The notes beneath the pieces are model-generated. The model saw nothing but the letters and a program-made list of their open reading frames with translations. It made no database searches and was not told the DNA's origin. The position numbers were made by a program, and so were the translations under genes. 43,515 bases of DNA from an uncultured Actinomycetes bacterium (lineage in GTDB: Bacteria; Actinomycetota; Acidimicrobiia; Acidimicrobiales; SZUA-35), in contig CADEDH010000001.1 in assembly GCA_902826025.1 (NCBI GenBank), forward strand, positions 212,104-255,618, in the 5' to 3' direction. Below are positions 31,606 through 38,969 of this stretch, piece after piece. Within the stretch, counting starts at the first letter, position 1, and each line of letters opens with the position of its first letter.

Positions 31606-32121
31606 TCACACCCGCTGGGCGATGATGATGTGGGAGCGGCCGTAGCGACGGCGGCGCAGCTCGGTCCACTCCGGGGTGAGGTCCACCGGCGTCTCGGCGT
31701 GGCCCACCAGCACACCGGCCCGGATGCGGGGGAGGAGGGCGGGCCACGGATCGAGGGCGTAGGGCGGGTCGCAGAAGGCGAGGTCGGCCTCGGGCAGGCG
31801 GTCGAGCATCCGCTCCACGGGGCCCACCGCCAGCTCGGCCCTGTCCCGGAAGCCGAGCCGGTCCAGGTTGGCTTCGATGGTGGCCGCCGCCGGCCGGGCC
31901 TGCTCCACGAACGTGACCCGCCTGGCCCCCCGGCTCAGGCACTCGATGCCGAACGAGCCGCTGCCGGCGAACAGATCCACCACCTCGGCCCCGTCGAGCA
32001 CGTCGAGGGCCCGCAGCATGTTGAAGATGGCCTCTTTGGCCCGGTCGCTAATGGGCCGGGTGGACAGCCCGGCCGGAGCCACCAGCTTGCGCCCTCTAGC
32101 CGTTCCGGCGATCACCCGCAC
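31606..32121 (-). CDS. rsmD: 16S rRNA (guanine-966 N2) methyltransferase
   Basis: 171 residues. It has the RsmD opening RVIAGTARGRKLVAPAGLSTRPISDRAKEAIFNML, SAM-binding motif VVDLFAGSGSFGIECLSRGA, EQ/EAN..L region FVEQARPAAATIEANLDRLG, and the catalytic D-P-P-Y in LAFCDPPYALDPW, so it methylates G966 of 16S rRNA in the assembled small subunit. In most bacteria rsmD is next to coaD; here a zinc-ribbon gene transcribed the other way lies between them. The start is the GTG at 32121, six nt after TACCCT; a second GTG six nt downstream is also in frame. Confidence 0.92.
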   Translation of the reverse strand: MRVIAGTARGRKLVAPAGLSTRPISDRAKEAIFNMLRALDVLDGAEVVDLFAGSGSFGIECLSRGARRVTFVEQARPAAATIEANLDRLGFRDRAELAVGPVERMLDRLPEADLAFCDPPYALDPWPALLPRIRAGVLVGHAETPVDLTPEWTELRRRRYGRSHIIIAQRV

Positions 32122-32127
32122 GCGCGC

Positions 32128-32137
32128 AGGGTACCGT
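32128..32137. promoter_or_regulatory. Overlapping divergent -10 boxes of rsmD and the zinc-ribbon gene
   Basis: TACCCT for rsmD (32128-32133, minus strand) and TACCGT for the zinc-ribbon gene (32132-32137, plus strand) share the central TA dinucleotide inside GGTAC. Each is six nt from its start codon, GTG 32121 and ATG 32144. The two promoters should exclude one another. Confidence 0.65.
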
Positions 32138-32143
32138 CGAGGG

Positions 32144-32326
32144 ATGCCGCTGCCCGACCTGACCATCACCTGCGTCGACTGCGGGGGCGTGTGCTATCCC
32201 CTGGGCTGGCACCCCGAGGACGGTGAGGTCGACGACGGCGAGGTCGTCCCGTACCGCTGCCGGGACTGCAACGACCGTTGGGATGTTGTCATCTCCGACG
32301 AGGACGCCAGCGCCCCCGATTACTGA
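32144..32326 (+). CDS. Small zinc-ribbon protein, 60 residues
   Basis: The sequence holds two C-x-x-C knuckles, ITCVDCGG and YRCRDCNDRW, 31 residues apart, an arrangement that usually binds one structural zinc. Acidic residues dominate the linker and the C-terminus (DEDASAPDY). It is too small to be an enzyme and probably binds a protein or RNA; I do not recognise a named family. Its position between rsmD and coaD suggests a link to translation, but this is only context. The start is fixed by TACCGT six nt upstream and there is no ribosome site. Confidence 0.75.
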   Translation: MPLPDLTITCVDCGGVCYPLGWHPEDGEVDDGEVVPYRCRDCNDRWDVVISDEDASAPDY

Positions 32327-32385
32327 GTCCCGACCCCACGACCCCTGCCGACCTGCCCGTTCACGGGCTGCCGGTGAGGGGGTGC

Positions 32386-32391
32386 TAAGGT
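32386..32391 (+). promoter_or_regulatory. -10 box of the coaD operon
   Basis: TAAGGT in a gap of 140 nt. The leader of about 70 nt contains TCGCGG and CCGCGA arms and ends in GAAGGA eight nt before the ATG. Confidence 0.4.
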
Positions 32392-32466
32392 TTCCGAAAG
32401 GCGGACGTTTGGGAACTTGTCGCGGCGGGCTGAGCAAACCGCGAGGGAGACGTTGAAGGACAAGCG

Positions 32467-32943
32467 ATGGCTGTGGCGCTCTATCCCGGGTCGTTCGATC
32501 CCGTTCACAATGGCCACGTGGCGGTGATCGCCATGGCTGCCGCCGTCTTCGACGAGGTGATCGTGGGCGTTGGCCACAACCCGGAGAAGCCGTCGGGCAT
32601 GTTCGGGGTCGACGAACGGATGGAGATGATCGCCGACGCAGTGGCCCACCTGCCCAACGTCCGGGTCACCAAGTTCGCCGGGCTGGTCACGGCGGCGGCC
32701 GCCGACCTCGGCGTCACCTGCCTGGTCAAGGGCCTGCGCAGCGCCACCGACCTCGACACCGAGATGCTCCAGGCCCAGATGAACTCGGCCACCGGCAACG
32801 GTCTGCCCACGGTGTTCCTGCCCGGCATGGGAGACAGCGCATTGGTGTCGTCGCGCTACGTCCGGGAGATCGCGGCCGCTGGGGGAGACGTGTCGAAGGT
32901 CGTTCCGGCGGGTGTGATGAGGCAGTTGGAGGCCCGTAAGTGA
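32467..32943 (+). CDS. coaD: Phosphopantetheine adenylyltransferase
   Basis: 158 residues, the normal length. It has the nucleotidyltransferase motif GSFDPVHNGHVAVIA (H-x-G-H) near residues 8-20, the LVKGLRSATDLDTEMLQAQMN segment and SALVSSRYVREIAAAGGDVSKVVP, the last with the S-S-R-Y/x-V-R-E signature. It transfers AMP from ATP to 4'-phosphopantetheine, the fourth step of CoA synthesis. GAAGGA lies 6 nt before the ATG. It leads an operon: coaD, SepIVA-like, DUF177 and rubrerythrin, each joined by overlapping stop and start. Confidence 0.95.
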   Translation: MAVALYPGSFDPVHNGHVAVIAMAAAVFDEVIVGVGHNPEKPSGMFGVDERMEMIADAVAHLPNVRVTKFAGLVTAAAADLGVTCLVKGLRSATDLDTEMLQAQMNSATGNGLPTVFLPGMGDSALVSSRYVREIAAAGGDVSKVVPAGVMRQLEARK

Positions 32944-33596
32944 GCGATGACGACGAGGAGTTCGACGACGAGGTCGACGCCGAGTTCGACGAAGACGACG
33001 AGGAGTTGCCCAACCCGTACGCCATCCCCGAGGTGGAAGCCCTGCTCGACGAGGCCATCGAGATGCTGGCCGAGAGCCGGCCGCTGCCCATGTCGAACAC
33101 GGTCAAGGTCAACCGCGACGAGCTCCTCCACCTTCTGGAGCAGATCCAGGACCAGCTCCCCGAAGAGGTCCGGGCCGCTCGCTGGCTGCTCAAGGAGCGG
33201 GAGGAGTTCATCGCCAAGGCCCGCCGGGAACACCAGGCTCTGATCGACGAGGGCCGGGCCCAGGTGAGCCGCATGGTGGAGCGCCAGCAGGTGGTGAAGG
33301 AGGCCGAGGCCCGGGCCCGAAAGATCCTCGACGACGCCCAGCGGGAGGCCACCACCATGAAACGCCAGGTCGAGGAGTACTGCGACCGCAAGCTGGCCCG
33401 GTTCGAGGCCGTGCTGACCCACACCACCGAGGTGGTGCAGCGGGGCCGCCAGAAGCTGCTCGGCCTGTCCGACGGGGCGGGCAACCGCGCCGCCGACTTC
33501 GCCGGTGACGACGGCTGGGTGGGCCCCAACGGCAACGGCCATCACGACGTCGATCTGCGCGCCCCGGCCGCCGAGCTGGAGGGCGACCGGAGCTGA
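32940..33596 (+). CDS. SepIVA-like DivIVA-family coiled-coil protein
   Basis: 218 residues. GTG start overlaps the coaD stop (GTGA). An acidic head (DDDEEFDDEVDAEFDEDDEE) precedes a segment PYAIPEVEALLDEAIEMLAESRPLPMSNTVKVNRDELLHLLEQI, a long coiled coil (about 85-160), and CDRKLARFEAVLTHTTEVVQRGRQKL. Both the region around RPLPMSxxxxVxRDExLxLxxxI and the NKLARFE... end resemble mycobacterial SepIVA, a septum-associated DivIVA homologue that guides cell-wall metabolism, although the coiled coil here is shorter. Its neighbours (DUF177, rpmF, plsX, acpP, rnc, smc) also match the SepIVA locus, which supports the call. The tail PNGNGHHDVDLRAP is not conserved. Confidence 0.8.
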   Translation: MSDDDEEFDDEVDAEFDEDDEELPNPYAIPEVEALLDEAIEMLAESRPLPMSNTVKVNRDELLHLLEQIQDQLPEEVRAARWLLKEREEFIAKARREHQALIDEGRAQVSRMVERQQVVKEAEARARKILDDAQREATTMKRQVEEYCDRKLARFEAVLTHTTEVVQRGRQKLLGLSDGAGNRAADFAGDDGWVGPNGNGHHDVDLRAPAAELEGDRS

Positions 33597-34165
33597 TGGC
33601 GAGCGGCGGGACGTCCGGCGGGGCGGGCGAGGCGCAGGTCGAGACCTGGCCCAGCCGACCCCCTCACCTCATCGTGAACGTCACCGACCTGCGCAAACGG
33701 CTCGGCCAGCGCCGGGAGGTGGCGATCGAGGCCACGCTGGCCCGCCAGCAGGTGCTCGACACCCACACGGTGCGCACACCGGTGCGGGGCGAGATCATGG
33801 TGGAGTCGATCGAACGGGGGGTGTCGCTCCATGGTCACGTGTCGTTCGACTGGGAGGGAGACTGCCGCCGCTGCCTGGAGCCGGTGCGGGGCACCACCGA
33901 GATCGAGATCGACGAGATCTGTCAGGTCCACGCCCCGCCCGACGCCGACATCGTCGACTTCGACGGCGAGAAGATCGACCTGCTGCCCCTGATCAGGGAC
34001 GCCGTTGGCCTCTCGCTGCCGCTGGCTCCGCTGTGCCGGGAAGACTGCCCCGGCCCCGACCCCGATCGCTACCCGGCCCTCACCGAAGACGAGTTGGAGG
34101 AGGCGGACCAGGCACCGGCCCCCGATCCCCGCTGGGCCGCCCTCGACGGCCTCGATCTGAACTGA
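33596..34165 (+). CDS. DUF177/YceD-family protein
   Basis: 189 residues. ATG overlaps the previous stop (TGATG). The domain shows [40 protein letters not shown], the metal-type knuckle [60 protein letters not shown]. This pattern, in front of rpmF, is the usual setting of YceD proteins, which affect 23S rRNA/ribosome accumulation. The four Cys (CRRC and CREDC) are consistent with a zinc site. The C-terminal tail is disordered in appearance. Confidence 0.9.
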   Translation: MASGGTSGGAGEAQVETWPSRPPHLIVNVTDLRKRLGQRREVAIEATLARQQVLDTHTVRTPVRGEIMVESIERGVSLHGHVSFDWEGDCRRCLEPVRGTTEIEIDEICQVHAPPDADIVDFDGEKIDLLPLIRDAVGLSLPLAPLCREDCPGPDPDRYPALTEDELEEADQAPAPDPRWAALDGLDLN

Positions 34166-34602
34166 TGGCCTCCGACCCGTCCCTGGCCGGCCTCGAAGGC
34201 AGCCGGACCCAGGACAACCTGAAGACGGCCTTCGCCCGCGAGTCGGAGGCCAACCGCCGGTACCTGTGGTTCGCCGAGAAGGCCGACGTCGACGGCTTCC
34301 CCCACATCGCCGCCCTGTTCCGGGCGGTGGCCGAGGGCGAGACCGGCCATGCCCACGGCCACCTCGAGTACCTGGCTCTCCTGGGCGACCCGGCCACCGG
34401 AGAGCCCATCGGCGACACCGGAGACAACCTGCGCTCGGCCATCGCCAGCGAGACCTACGAGTCGGCCGAGATGTACCCCGCCTTCGCCCGGACCGCCCGC
34501 GAAGAGGGCTTCGACGAGATCGCCGAGTGGATGGAGACGCTGGCCCGGGCGGAGAAGGGCCAGGCCGACCGCCTGGCCCAGGGGCTCGATCAGCTCGATT
34601 GA
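34165..34602 (+). CDS. Rubrerythrin-like four-helix protein, one iron ligand altered
   Basis: 145 residues; start overlaps the DUF177 stop (TGATG). The four helices carry the diiron motifs [31 protein letters not shown] (E-x-x-H), [13 protein letters not shown] (E-x-x-E) and [12 protein letters not shown]. In rubrerythrins the last motif is E-K-x-H; here the codon is CAG, so Gln replaces His and one iron ligand is missing. There is no C-terminal rubredoxin domain. Peroxide reduction by the standard mechanism is therefore doubtful. It sits inside a locus (sepIVA, yceD, rpmF) that normally lacks it, so it is a lineage insertion. Confidence 0.85.
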   Translation: MASDPSLAGLEGSRTQDNLKTAFARESEANRRYLWFAEKADVDGFPHIAALFRAVAEGETGHAHGHLEYLALLGDPATGEPIGDTGDNLRSAIASETYESAEMYPAFARTAREEGFDEIAEWMETLARAEKGQADRLAQGLDQLD

Positions 34603-34629
34603 GCGGAGCCGGGCCCCGGGCCCAGACGG

Positions 34630-35376
34630 TTACTGGAGCGGGAAGTACTCGCAGATCTTGTAATCGCCGCTCTCCCGCTGGAGGCCGAAGGTGGTGGCCA
34701 CTGGGGCCCCATCGATGTCCACCGTGCCCTCCACCCGGGTGAGCTGGCCGGTCTCGGCTGCCACCGAGGCGAAGGTGTAGCCCGAGATCCGGGGGGCGGC
34801 GGAGTTGTCATCCTGGAACTCCTGGAGGGTCACGATCTGGCGGGTGGTCTCGCACAGGCTGTTGTAGGCGTCGGAGTACCGGCCCTCGTCGAGGGCGGCC
34901 ACGTAGGTGTTCACGGCTTCGATCGGGCCCCTGGCCAACGAGTAGACCCAGTACGAGCAGCCCCCGATGAGGAGCAGGAACAGCCCGAGGAAACCGAGCA
35001 GCCAGGGCCAGACGCGGGGTCGGGTGCGGCCACGGGGGGGTGGGCCCGACGGGGCCTGAGGCGGTACGTAGATCGGGGTCGGGGCGCCGTAGGGGCTGGG
35101 CTGGGGGGCCGTCGGCGGGGCGCCGTAGGGGCCGCCTGGCGGGGGCCCGTATGGGCTGCTCGGTTGGGGGGCATACGGGCCGCCCGGTTGGGGGGCGTAG
35201 GGCCCGGGCCCGGCCGGCGGGCCGCCGTAGCCGGGTTCGGAGGCCGGGGGGGGAGGAGTGGGCCCGGGCGGTGGGTAGCTCTGGGGCGGGGGCTGGTTGG
35301 CCGGGGTCGACGGGTAGTCCTGCGGGGGGAAGTTCTGGGGAGGCTGGTTGCCCCAGTCCGACGGATAGTCGCTCAT
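34630..35376 (-). CDS. Proline-rich single-pass membrane protein, DUF4878-like
   Basis: 248 residues. A long proline/tyrosine/glycine-rich cytoplasmic region with repeats such as [27 protein letters not shown] precedes one membrane helix ([22 protein letters not shown]) and a folded outer domain: [33 protein letters not shown]... The pattern of a short EAVNxYVAALxxGxYxxAYxxLC segment is typical of the DUF4878/lumazine-binding-like SnoaL fold outside the membrane. GGAGG eight nt before ATG 35376 fixes the start. It points against the surrounding housekeeping genes and converges on the rubrerythrin gene. Function unknown. Confidence 0.85.
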   Translation of the reverse strand: MSDYPSDWGNQPPQNFPPQDYPSTPANQPPPQSYPPPGPTPPPPASEPGYGGPPAGPGPYAPQPGGPYAPQPSSPYGPPPGGPYGAPPTAPQPSPYGAPTPIYVPPQAPSGPPPRGRTRPRVWPWLLGFLGLFLLLIGGCSYWVYSLARGPIEAVNTYVAALDEGRYSDAYNSLCETTRQIVTLQEFQDDNSAAPRISGYTFASVAAETGQLTRVEGTVDIDGAPVATTFGLQRESGDYKICEYFPLQ

Positions 35377-35441
35377 CTCTGTGGCCTCCGGTGGCGGGTG
35401 GGCGGCTGGGCGCCGGAGGATGCCGGTGACCCGTGTCGGGG

Positions 35442-35447
35442 AGGTTA
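35442..35447 (-). promoter_or_regulatory. Possible -10 box of the proline-rich protein gene
   Basis: TAACCT on the minus strand, 65 nt before the start; no -35 is obvious. Confidence 0.3.
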
Positions 35448-35496
35448 GTGGACTCCCGAGGTCGGCCGGCAGGGTGGGTCGGCGACAGCAGCCCGG

Positions 35497-35502
35497 TAGC
35501 AT
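35497..35502 (+). promoter_or_regulatory. -10 box of the rpmF-plsX operon
   Basis: TAGCAT gives a leader of about 55 nt before the rpmF ATG; the box lies in an inverted repeat GCCCG...CGGGC. Confidence 0.4.
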
Positions 35503-35563
35503 GCACTGCTCGGGCTCACGCCTCGCCTGCGCCCATTCACGCCCATCACCAGGATCTCTCCCA

Positions 35564-35743
35564 ATGGCTGTTCCCAAGAAGAAGAAGTCGCGGTCGAAGA
35601 CTCACAGCCGGAGGGCTGCTGCCTGGACCCTGGCCGTCCCGTCCCGGAGCGATTGCCCCCGCTGCGGCTCGGCCAAGCTGCCGCACCGGGTGTGCGGGGC
35701 CTGCGGTTGGTACCACGGCCGCCAGGCGGTCGACGTCTCCTGA
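35564..35743 (+). CDS. rpmF: Ribosomal protein bL32
   Basis: 59 residues, normal length. Begins MAVPKKKKSRSKTHSRRAA and contains CPRCGSAKLPHRVCGACGWYHGR: four Cys at 31, 34, 44 and 47 form the zinc ribbon, so this is the zinc-binding (C+) form. It is part of the large ribosomal subunit. AGGA nine nt upstream is the ribosome site. Linked as usual to plsX, which starts 95 nt after the stop. Confidence 0.97.
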   Translation: MAVPKKKKSRSKTHSRRAAAWTLAVPSRSDCPRCGSAKLPHRVCGACGWYHGRQAVDVS

Positions 35744-35838
35744 TCCCCGGGCCCGGCCTCTTTCGGTTGCGAGCCCTTGCGGTGTTCCCGTGGTGATGCC
35801 GAGTCCCGTTGCCCCTGTCCCGGCGACGATTCTCCGCC

Positions 35839-36864
35839 ATGGCTGACCGCCTACCGGTGGCGGTCGATGCCATGGGGGGCGATGACGCGCCGAAGGTGGT
35901 GGTGGAAGGCGCCCGGATCGCGGCCGAGCGCTATGGGCTGCCCGTGCTCCTGGTCGGCGATCCCGAGCGGATGGGCGACACCGGCGACCTGCCGGTGATG
36001 GCGGCCACTCAGGTGGTGGAGATGGGGGCCGAGCCGGCCTCCAGCGTTCGGGCCCTGAAGGACTCCTCGATCGTGCGGGCGGCCGAAGCGGTACGTGACG
36101 GGGCGGCGTCGGCCCTGCTCAGCGCAGGCAACACGGGGGCCGCCATGGCCGCCTCGCTGCTCCGCCTGGGCCGGATCAAGGGCGTGTCCCGTCCGGCCAT
36201 CGCCGTGCCGTTCCCGGTTCGGGGTTCCACGCCGTGCATCCTGCTCGACTGCGGGGCCAACGCCGATTGCCGGCCCGAGTGGCTGGTGCAGTTCGCCGTG
36301 CTCGGCACCGTCTACTCCCGGGAGCGCTACGGCGTGGCCCGGCCCCGGGTGGGTCTGCTGACCATCGGCGAGGAGGCGGGGAAGGGCAACAGCCTGGTCA
36401 AGGAGGCCTGCGAGCTGCTCGAAGAGGGTGGTTGGGCCGAGCGATGCGGGGCCCGTTACCTGGGCAACGTGGAAGGCCGGGACCTGCTCACGGGCGTGGC
36501 CGACGTGATCGTGACCGACGGCTTCACCGGTAACGTCGTGCTCAAGTCGATGGAGGGCGGCTACGCCATCTTCGAAGCGGCGGTGCGTGAGACGCTGCGG
36601 TCCACCCCCGAGGTGGCGGCCACCGCCCCCGTCGTCGATGCCGTGCTCGACCCGCTGTTCGAGGGATTTGACCCGGTACGCACCGGTGGTGCGCTATTGT
36701 TGGGCACCCGCGGGGTTAGCCTGATCGCCCACGGATCATCGTCTGCGATAGCGATTGCCAACGCCATCGCAACAGCCGATGAGCTGGTGGCGATCGACAT
36801 CGTGGGAAGCCTTCGAGCGTCGATCGCCAACGACATCGAGGCGAACACGGACCCCGGTTCCTAA
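35839..36864 (+). CDS. plsX: Phosphate acyltransferase
   Basis: 341 residues. Starts MADRLPVAVDAMGGDDAPKVVVEGA (the D-A-M-G-G-D motif), then ASALLSAGNTGAAMAASLLRLG, RPAIAVPFPVRGSTPCILLDCGANADCRP, and VIVTDGFTGNVVLKSMEGG. PlsX converts acyl-ACP to acyl-phosphate for phospholipid synthesis at the membrane surface. I use the ATG at 35839; a TTG 30 nt upstream adds MPLSRRRFSA, which is not conserved. No clear Shine-Dalgarno precedes it. Its place between rpmF and acpP is conserved in bacteria. Confidence 0.95.
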   Translation: MADRLPVAVDAMGGDDAPKVVVEGARIAAERYGLPVLLVGDPERMGDTGDLPVMAATQVVEMGAEPASSVRALKDSSIVRAAEAVRDGAASALLSAGNTGAAMAASLLRLGRIKGVSRPAIAVPFPVRGSTPCILLDCGANADCRPEWLVQFAVLGTVYSRERYGVARPRVGLLTIGEEAGKGNSLVKEACELLEEGGWAERCGARYLGNVEGRDLLTGVADVIVTDGFTGNVVLKSMEGGYAIFEAAVRETLRSTPEVAATAPVVDAVLDPLFEGFDPVRTGGALLLGTRGVSLIAHGSSSAIAIANAIATADELVAIDIVGSLRASIANDIEANTDPGS

Positions 36865-36939
36865 GCCGAGCTTTCCTGGCCGGCACGTTGTGGTCAGGTT
36901 GCAGTTTTCCCTCGTCCCGGCTATGGGTGCTCCGTGGGC

Positions 36940-37008
36940 TACGCTGGATTTCCCACTGAAGCCTTGCGATTGGGACAATTTGGTACTACCGGGCGCGGTC
37001 GTGCCCGG
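36940..37008 (+). promoter_or_regulatory. Possible promoter and leader hairpin of acpP
   Basis: TACGCT (36940-36945) could be a -10 box in the 189-nt plsX-acpP gap. The leader holds CCGGGC (36989-36994) and GCCCGG (37003-37008) as hairpin arms, then a strong GGAGGAG ribosome site. Confidence 0.35.
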
Positions 37009-37053
37009 AGATGGACGGCCCGTGGGGTCGGTCTGCGAGTTGGAGGAGTAGGA

Positions 37054-37347
37054 ATGCCGGCAGAGACGCATATGGAGCGCAGCCCGCTTTCGCGTGACGA
37101 GATCGTCACGCTGGTCCGCGATCGCCTGTCCGACATCCTGGAGATCGAACCGGAGCAGATCAAGGAGGGAGACTCCTTCTCCGACGATCTCGACGCCGAT
37201 TCGCTGGCCCTGATCGAGCTGGTCGAGGCGCTTGAAGAGGAACTGGCCGATCGAACGGTGGGCTTCCGCATCGAGGACGAGGATCTTCAGGATCTGAAGA
37301 CCGTCCGTGATGCGGTCGACTACGTTCACAGCAGGGTTGGGGATTGA
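37054..37347 (+). CDS. acpP: Acyl carrier protein
   Basis: 97 residues, with an extended N-terminus (MPAETHMERSPLSRDE) before the usual carrier fold. The phosphopantetheine serine is in SDDLDADSLALIELVEALEEEL (D-S-L) followed by DRTVGFRIEDEDLQDLKTVRDAVDYV. GGAGGAG four to eight nt before the ATG is the strongest ribosome site of the cluster and decides the start. It carries growing acyl chains for fatty-acid synthesis and is the acyl donor for PlsX next to it. Its end overlaps the rnc start by about 11 nt. Confidence 0.93.
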   Translation: MPAETHMERSPLSRDEIVTLVRDRLSDILEIEPEQIKEGDSFSDDLDADSLALIELVEALEEELADRTVGFRIEDEDLQDLKTVRDAVDYVHSRVGD

Positions 37348-38074
37348 CCTGAGCGACGAGGGGCAGCTCGACGAATTCTGTGATCGCCTGGGTCACCACT
37401 TCGCCGACCCGGGCTTGTTGACGCTCGCCCTCACCCACCGTAGCTTCTGCGCCGAGCACCCCTCGAACAGCCCCAACGAGCGCCTCGAGTTCCTCGGAGA
37501 CTCGGTGCTCGGGTTGGTGGTGACCGACCACATCTACCGCAATTACCCTGAGCTGCCCGAGGGGCAGCTGGCCAAGCTCCGGGCGTCGGTGGTGAACACC
37601 GCCACGTTGGCTGAGCTGGGGCGTCGCCTCCGGGTGGGCCCTCTGCTCCGGTTGGGCAAGGGGGAAGACCAGTCGGGCGGCCGGGACAAGGAATCGATCC
37701 TGGCCGATGCCCTCGAAGCCCTGTTCGGGGCGGTCTACGTCGACGGGGGATGGGACGCCGCCCAGTCGGTGATCCTCACCCTCACCGCCGAGGCCATTCT
37801 CGAAGCAGCCGAGCAGCCCGGCAAGAAAGACTACAAGACCCAGCTCCAGGAGCTGACGGCCCGCCTCGCCCTCGGTACCCCGGTGTACCAGATCGACGGC
37901 TCCGGCCCCGACCACGACAAGCGGTTCACCGCCGTCACCCTGATCGACGGGGTGCCTCGCGGTCACGGTGCCGGCACGTCCAAGAAGCGAGCCGAGCAGG
38001 TGGCCGCCCGCTCCGCCTACTCGGCCGTTCTCACATCGGTTGCCAAAGAGGATGGGAGCAATGGTCAGACTTGA
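37337..38074 (+). CDS. rnc: Ribonuclease III
   Basis: 245 residues. The nuclease domain has ALTHRSFCAEHP, the signature NERLEFLGDSVLGLVVTDHIY and KESILADALEALFGAVYVDGG, which carry the acidic metal ligands; the C-terminal part KDYKTQLQELTARLALGTPVYQIDGSGPDHDKRFTAVTLIDG...AGTSKKRAEQVAARSA is a double-stranded-RNA-binding domain. It processes rRNA precursors and double-stranded RNA. The TTG at 37337 overlaps acpP and is chosen because it lies just before the conserved first helix, but the start is uncertain (ATG at 37310 is possible). Confidence 0.95.
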   Translation: MGIDLSDEGQLDEFCDRLGHHFADPGLLTLALTHRSFCAEHPSNSPNERLEFLGDSVLGLVVTDHIYRNYPELPEGQLAKLRASVVNTATLAELGRRLRVGPLLRLGKGEDQSGGRDKESILADALEALFGAVYVDGGWDAAQSVILTLTAEAILEAAEQPGKKDYKTQLQELTARLALGTPVYQIDGSGPDHDKRFTAVTLIDGVPRGHGAGTSKKRAEQVAARSAYSAVLTSVAKEDGSNGQT

Positions 38075-38900
38075 GCTGCCCGAGATCGAGACGCTGCGGC
38101 GGGACCTGGAGCGTGAGGCGGTCGGCAAGAAGATCAAGTCGGCGGAAGCCCTGGTCCTCAAGTCGTTGCCGCGCCACAAGACGCGCAAGAGCTTCGAAGA
38201 CAGCCTGGTCGGGGCGAAGATCCTGTCGTCCGAACGGCTGGGCCTGCTGATCCTGCTCCGGCTCGACAACGACCGCACGTTGGTCATCTCGCTTGGCGAG
38301 AACGGCCGGATCCTGCGAGCGGCCACCAAAGACAAGCACACCGACGACACGGTGGCCGTCATCTCGCTCGACAAAGCCGGTGACCTGCGGATCCTCGACT
38401 CGAACGGCACCAGCGCCATCCACGCTGTCCCCAACGAAGACCTGGCCTCAGTGCTCCCCGACCCCAGCCACATGGGCCTCGACCTGCACACCAAACCGGT
38501 GTCGTGGGTGGAGTTCGGGCGGTGGGTGCTGAGCAAGCGCATGCCGCTCAAGCTCCTGCTGACCGACGAGAGCGTGTTCGTCGGCATCGGCGAGATCTAC
38601 TCCAACGAGATCCTGTTCGACGCCGGCCTCCGCCACGACCGGATGTGCACCGAGTTGTCGACCCAGGAGATCCGCCGGCTCTACCGGGCCGTGGTGGGGA
38701 TCCTGCACGATGCCATCAAGTACGGGGGCACCTCGCTGGCCGATCGGCCGTTCATGGACCTCACCGGCAAGGCCGGCGAGTACAACGAGCACCTGAGCGT
38801 CTACGGCCGGGCCGGCGAGCTGAGCCCCCGCAGCCGGGTGCCCATCCAGAAGACGAGCTTCAAGCACCAGGTCGTCTACTACTGCAACACCCAGGTCTGA
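38061..38900 (+). CDS. Formamidopyrimidine-DNA glycosylase homologue without catalytic residues
   Basis: 279 residues in the usual fpg position between rnc and smc. The fold is recognisable: ELPEIETLRRDLEREAVGKKI, TLVISLGENGRIL, GIGEIYSNEILFDAGLR, and KYGGTSLADRPFMDLTGKAGEYNEHLSVYGRAGE. But the chain starts MVRLELPE, not MPELPE, so the nucleophile Pro is gone; the GNIY Asn is Glu (E178); the RRGKY Lys is replaced (RLGLL); HLGM reads SLGEN; and the zinc finger keeps only one Cys (YYCNTQV, C275; Ser at the first pair). It cannot work as a glycosylase/lyase by the known mechanism. GAGGA and GGGAG lie just before the ATG. It may bind DNA or act as a protein partner. Confidence 0.85.
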   Translation: MVRLELPEIETLRRDLEREAVGKKIKSAEALVLKSLPRHKTRKSFEDSLVGAKILSSERLGLLILLRLDNDRTLVISLGENGRILRAATKDKHTDDTVAVISLDKAGDLRILDSNGTSAIHAVPNEDLASVLPDPSHMGLDLHTKPVSWVEFGRWVLSKRMPLKLLLTDESVFVGIGEIYSNEILFDAGLRHDRMCTELSTQEIRRLYRAVVGILHDAIKYGGTSLADRPFMDLTGKAGEYNEHLSVYGRAGELSPRSRVPIQKTSFKHQVVYYCNTQV

Positions 38901-38925
38901 GCTGAACCGACGGAATATTTACCGA

Positions 38926-38949
38926 GAATATTGCTTGCCAGCAATATTC
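38926..38949. promoter_or_regulatory. Operator overlapping the arsR promoter
   Basis: GAATATTGCT (38926-38935) and AGCAATATTC (38940-38949) are perfect arms with a TGCC spacer. AATATT also occurs at 38914-38919 and again inside the arms. It covers the -35 hexamer, as expected for ArsR autorepression. Confidence 0.75.
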
Positions 38950-38963
38950 CCAGTGGGTAATGT
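38935..38963 (+). promoter_or_regulatory. arsR promoter, leaderless
   Basis: TTGCCA (38935-38940), 17-nt spacer, TAATGT (38958-38963), then 6 nt (GAGGGC) to the ATG. This is the only promoter in the window with both hexamers clear; the -35 lies in the operator. Confidence 0.7.
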
Positions 38964-38969
38964 GAGGGC

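Noticed and set aside
31868-32143. N-terminal extension of the zinc-ribbon protein
   Set aside because: It is the antisense shadow of rsmD; the leaderless-type start at 32144 is better supported.
38061-38900. Normal, active Fpg/MutM
   Set aside because: The start MVRLELPE, E178 in place of Asn, and missing zinc Cys exclude the known catalytic mechanism.
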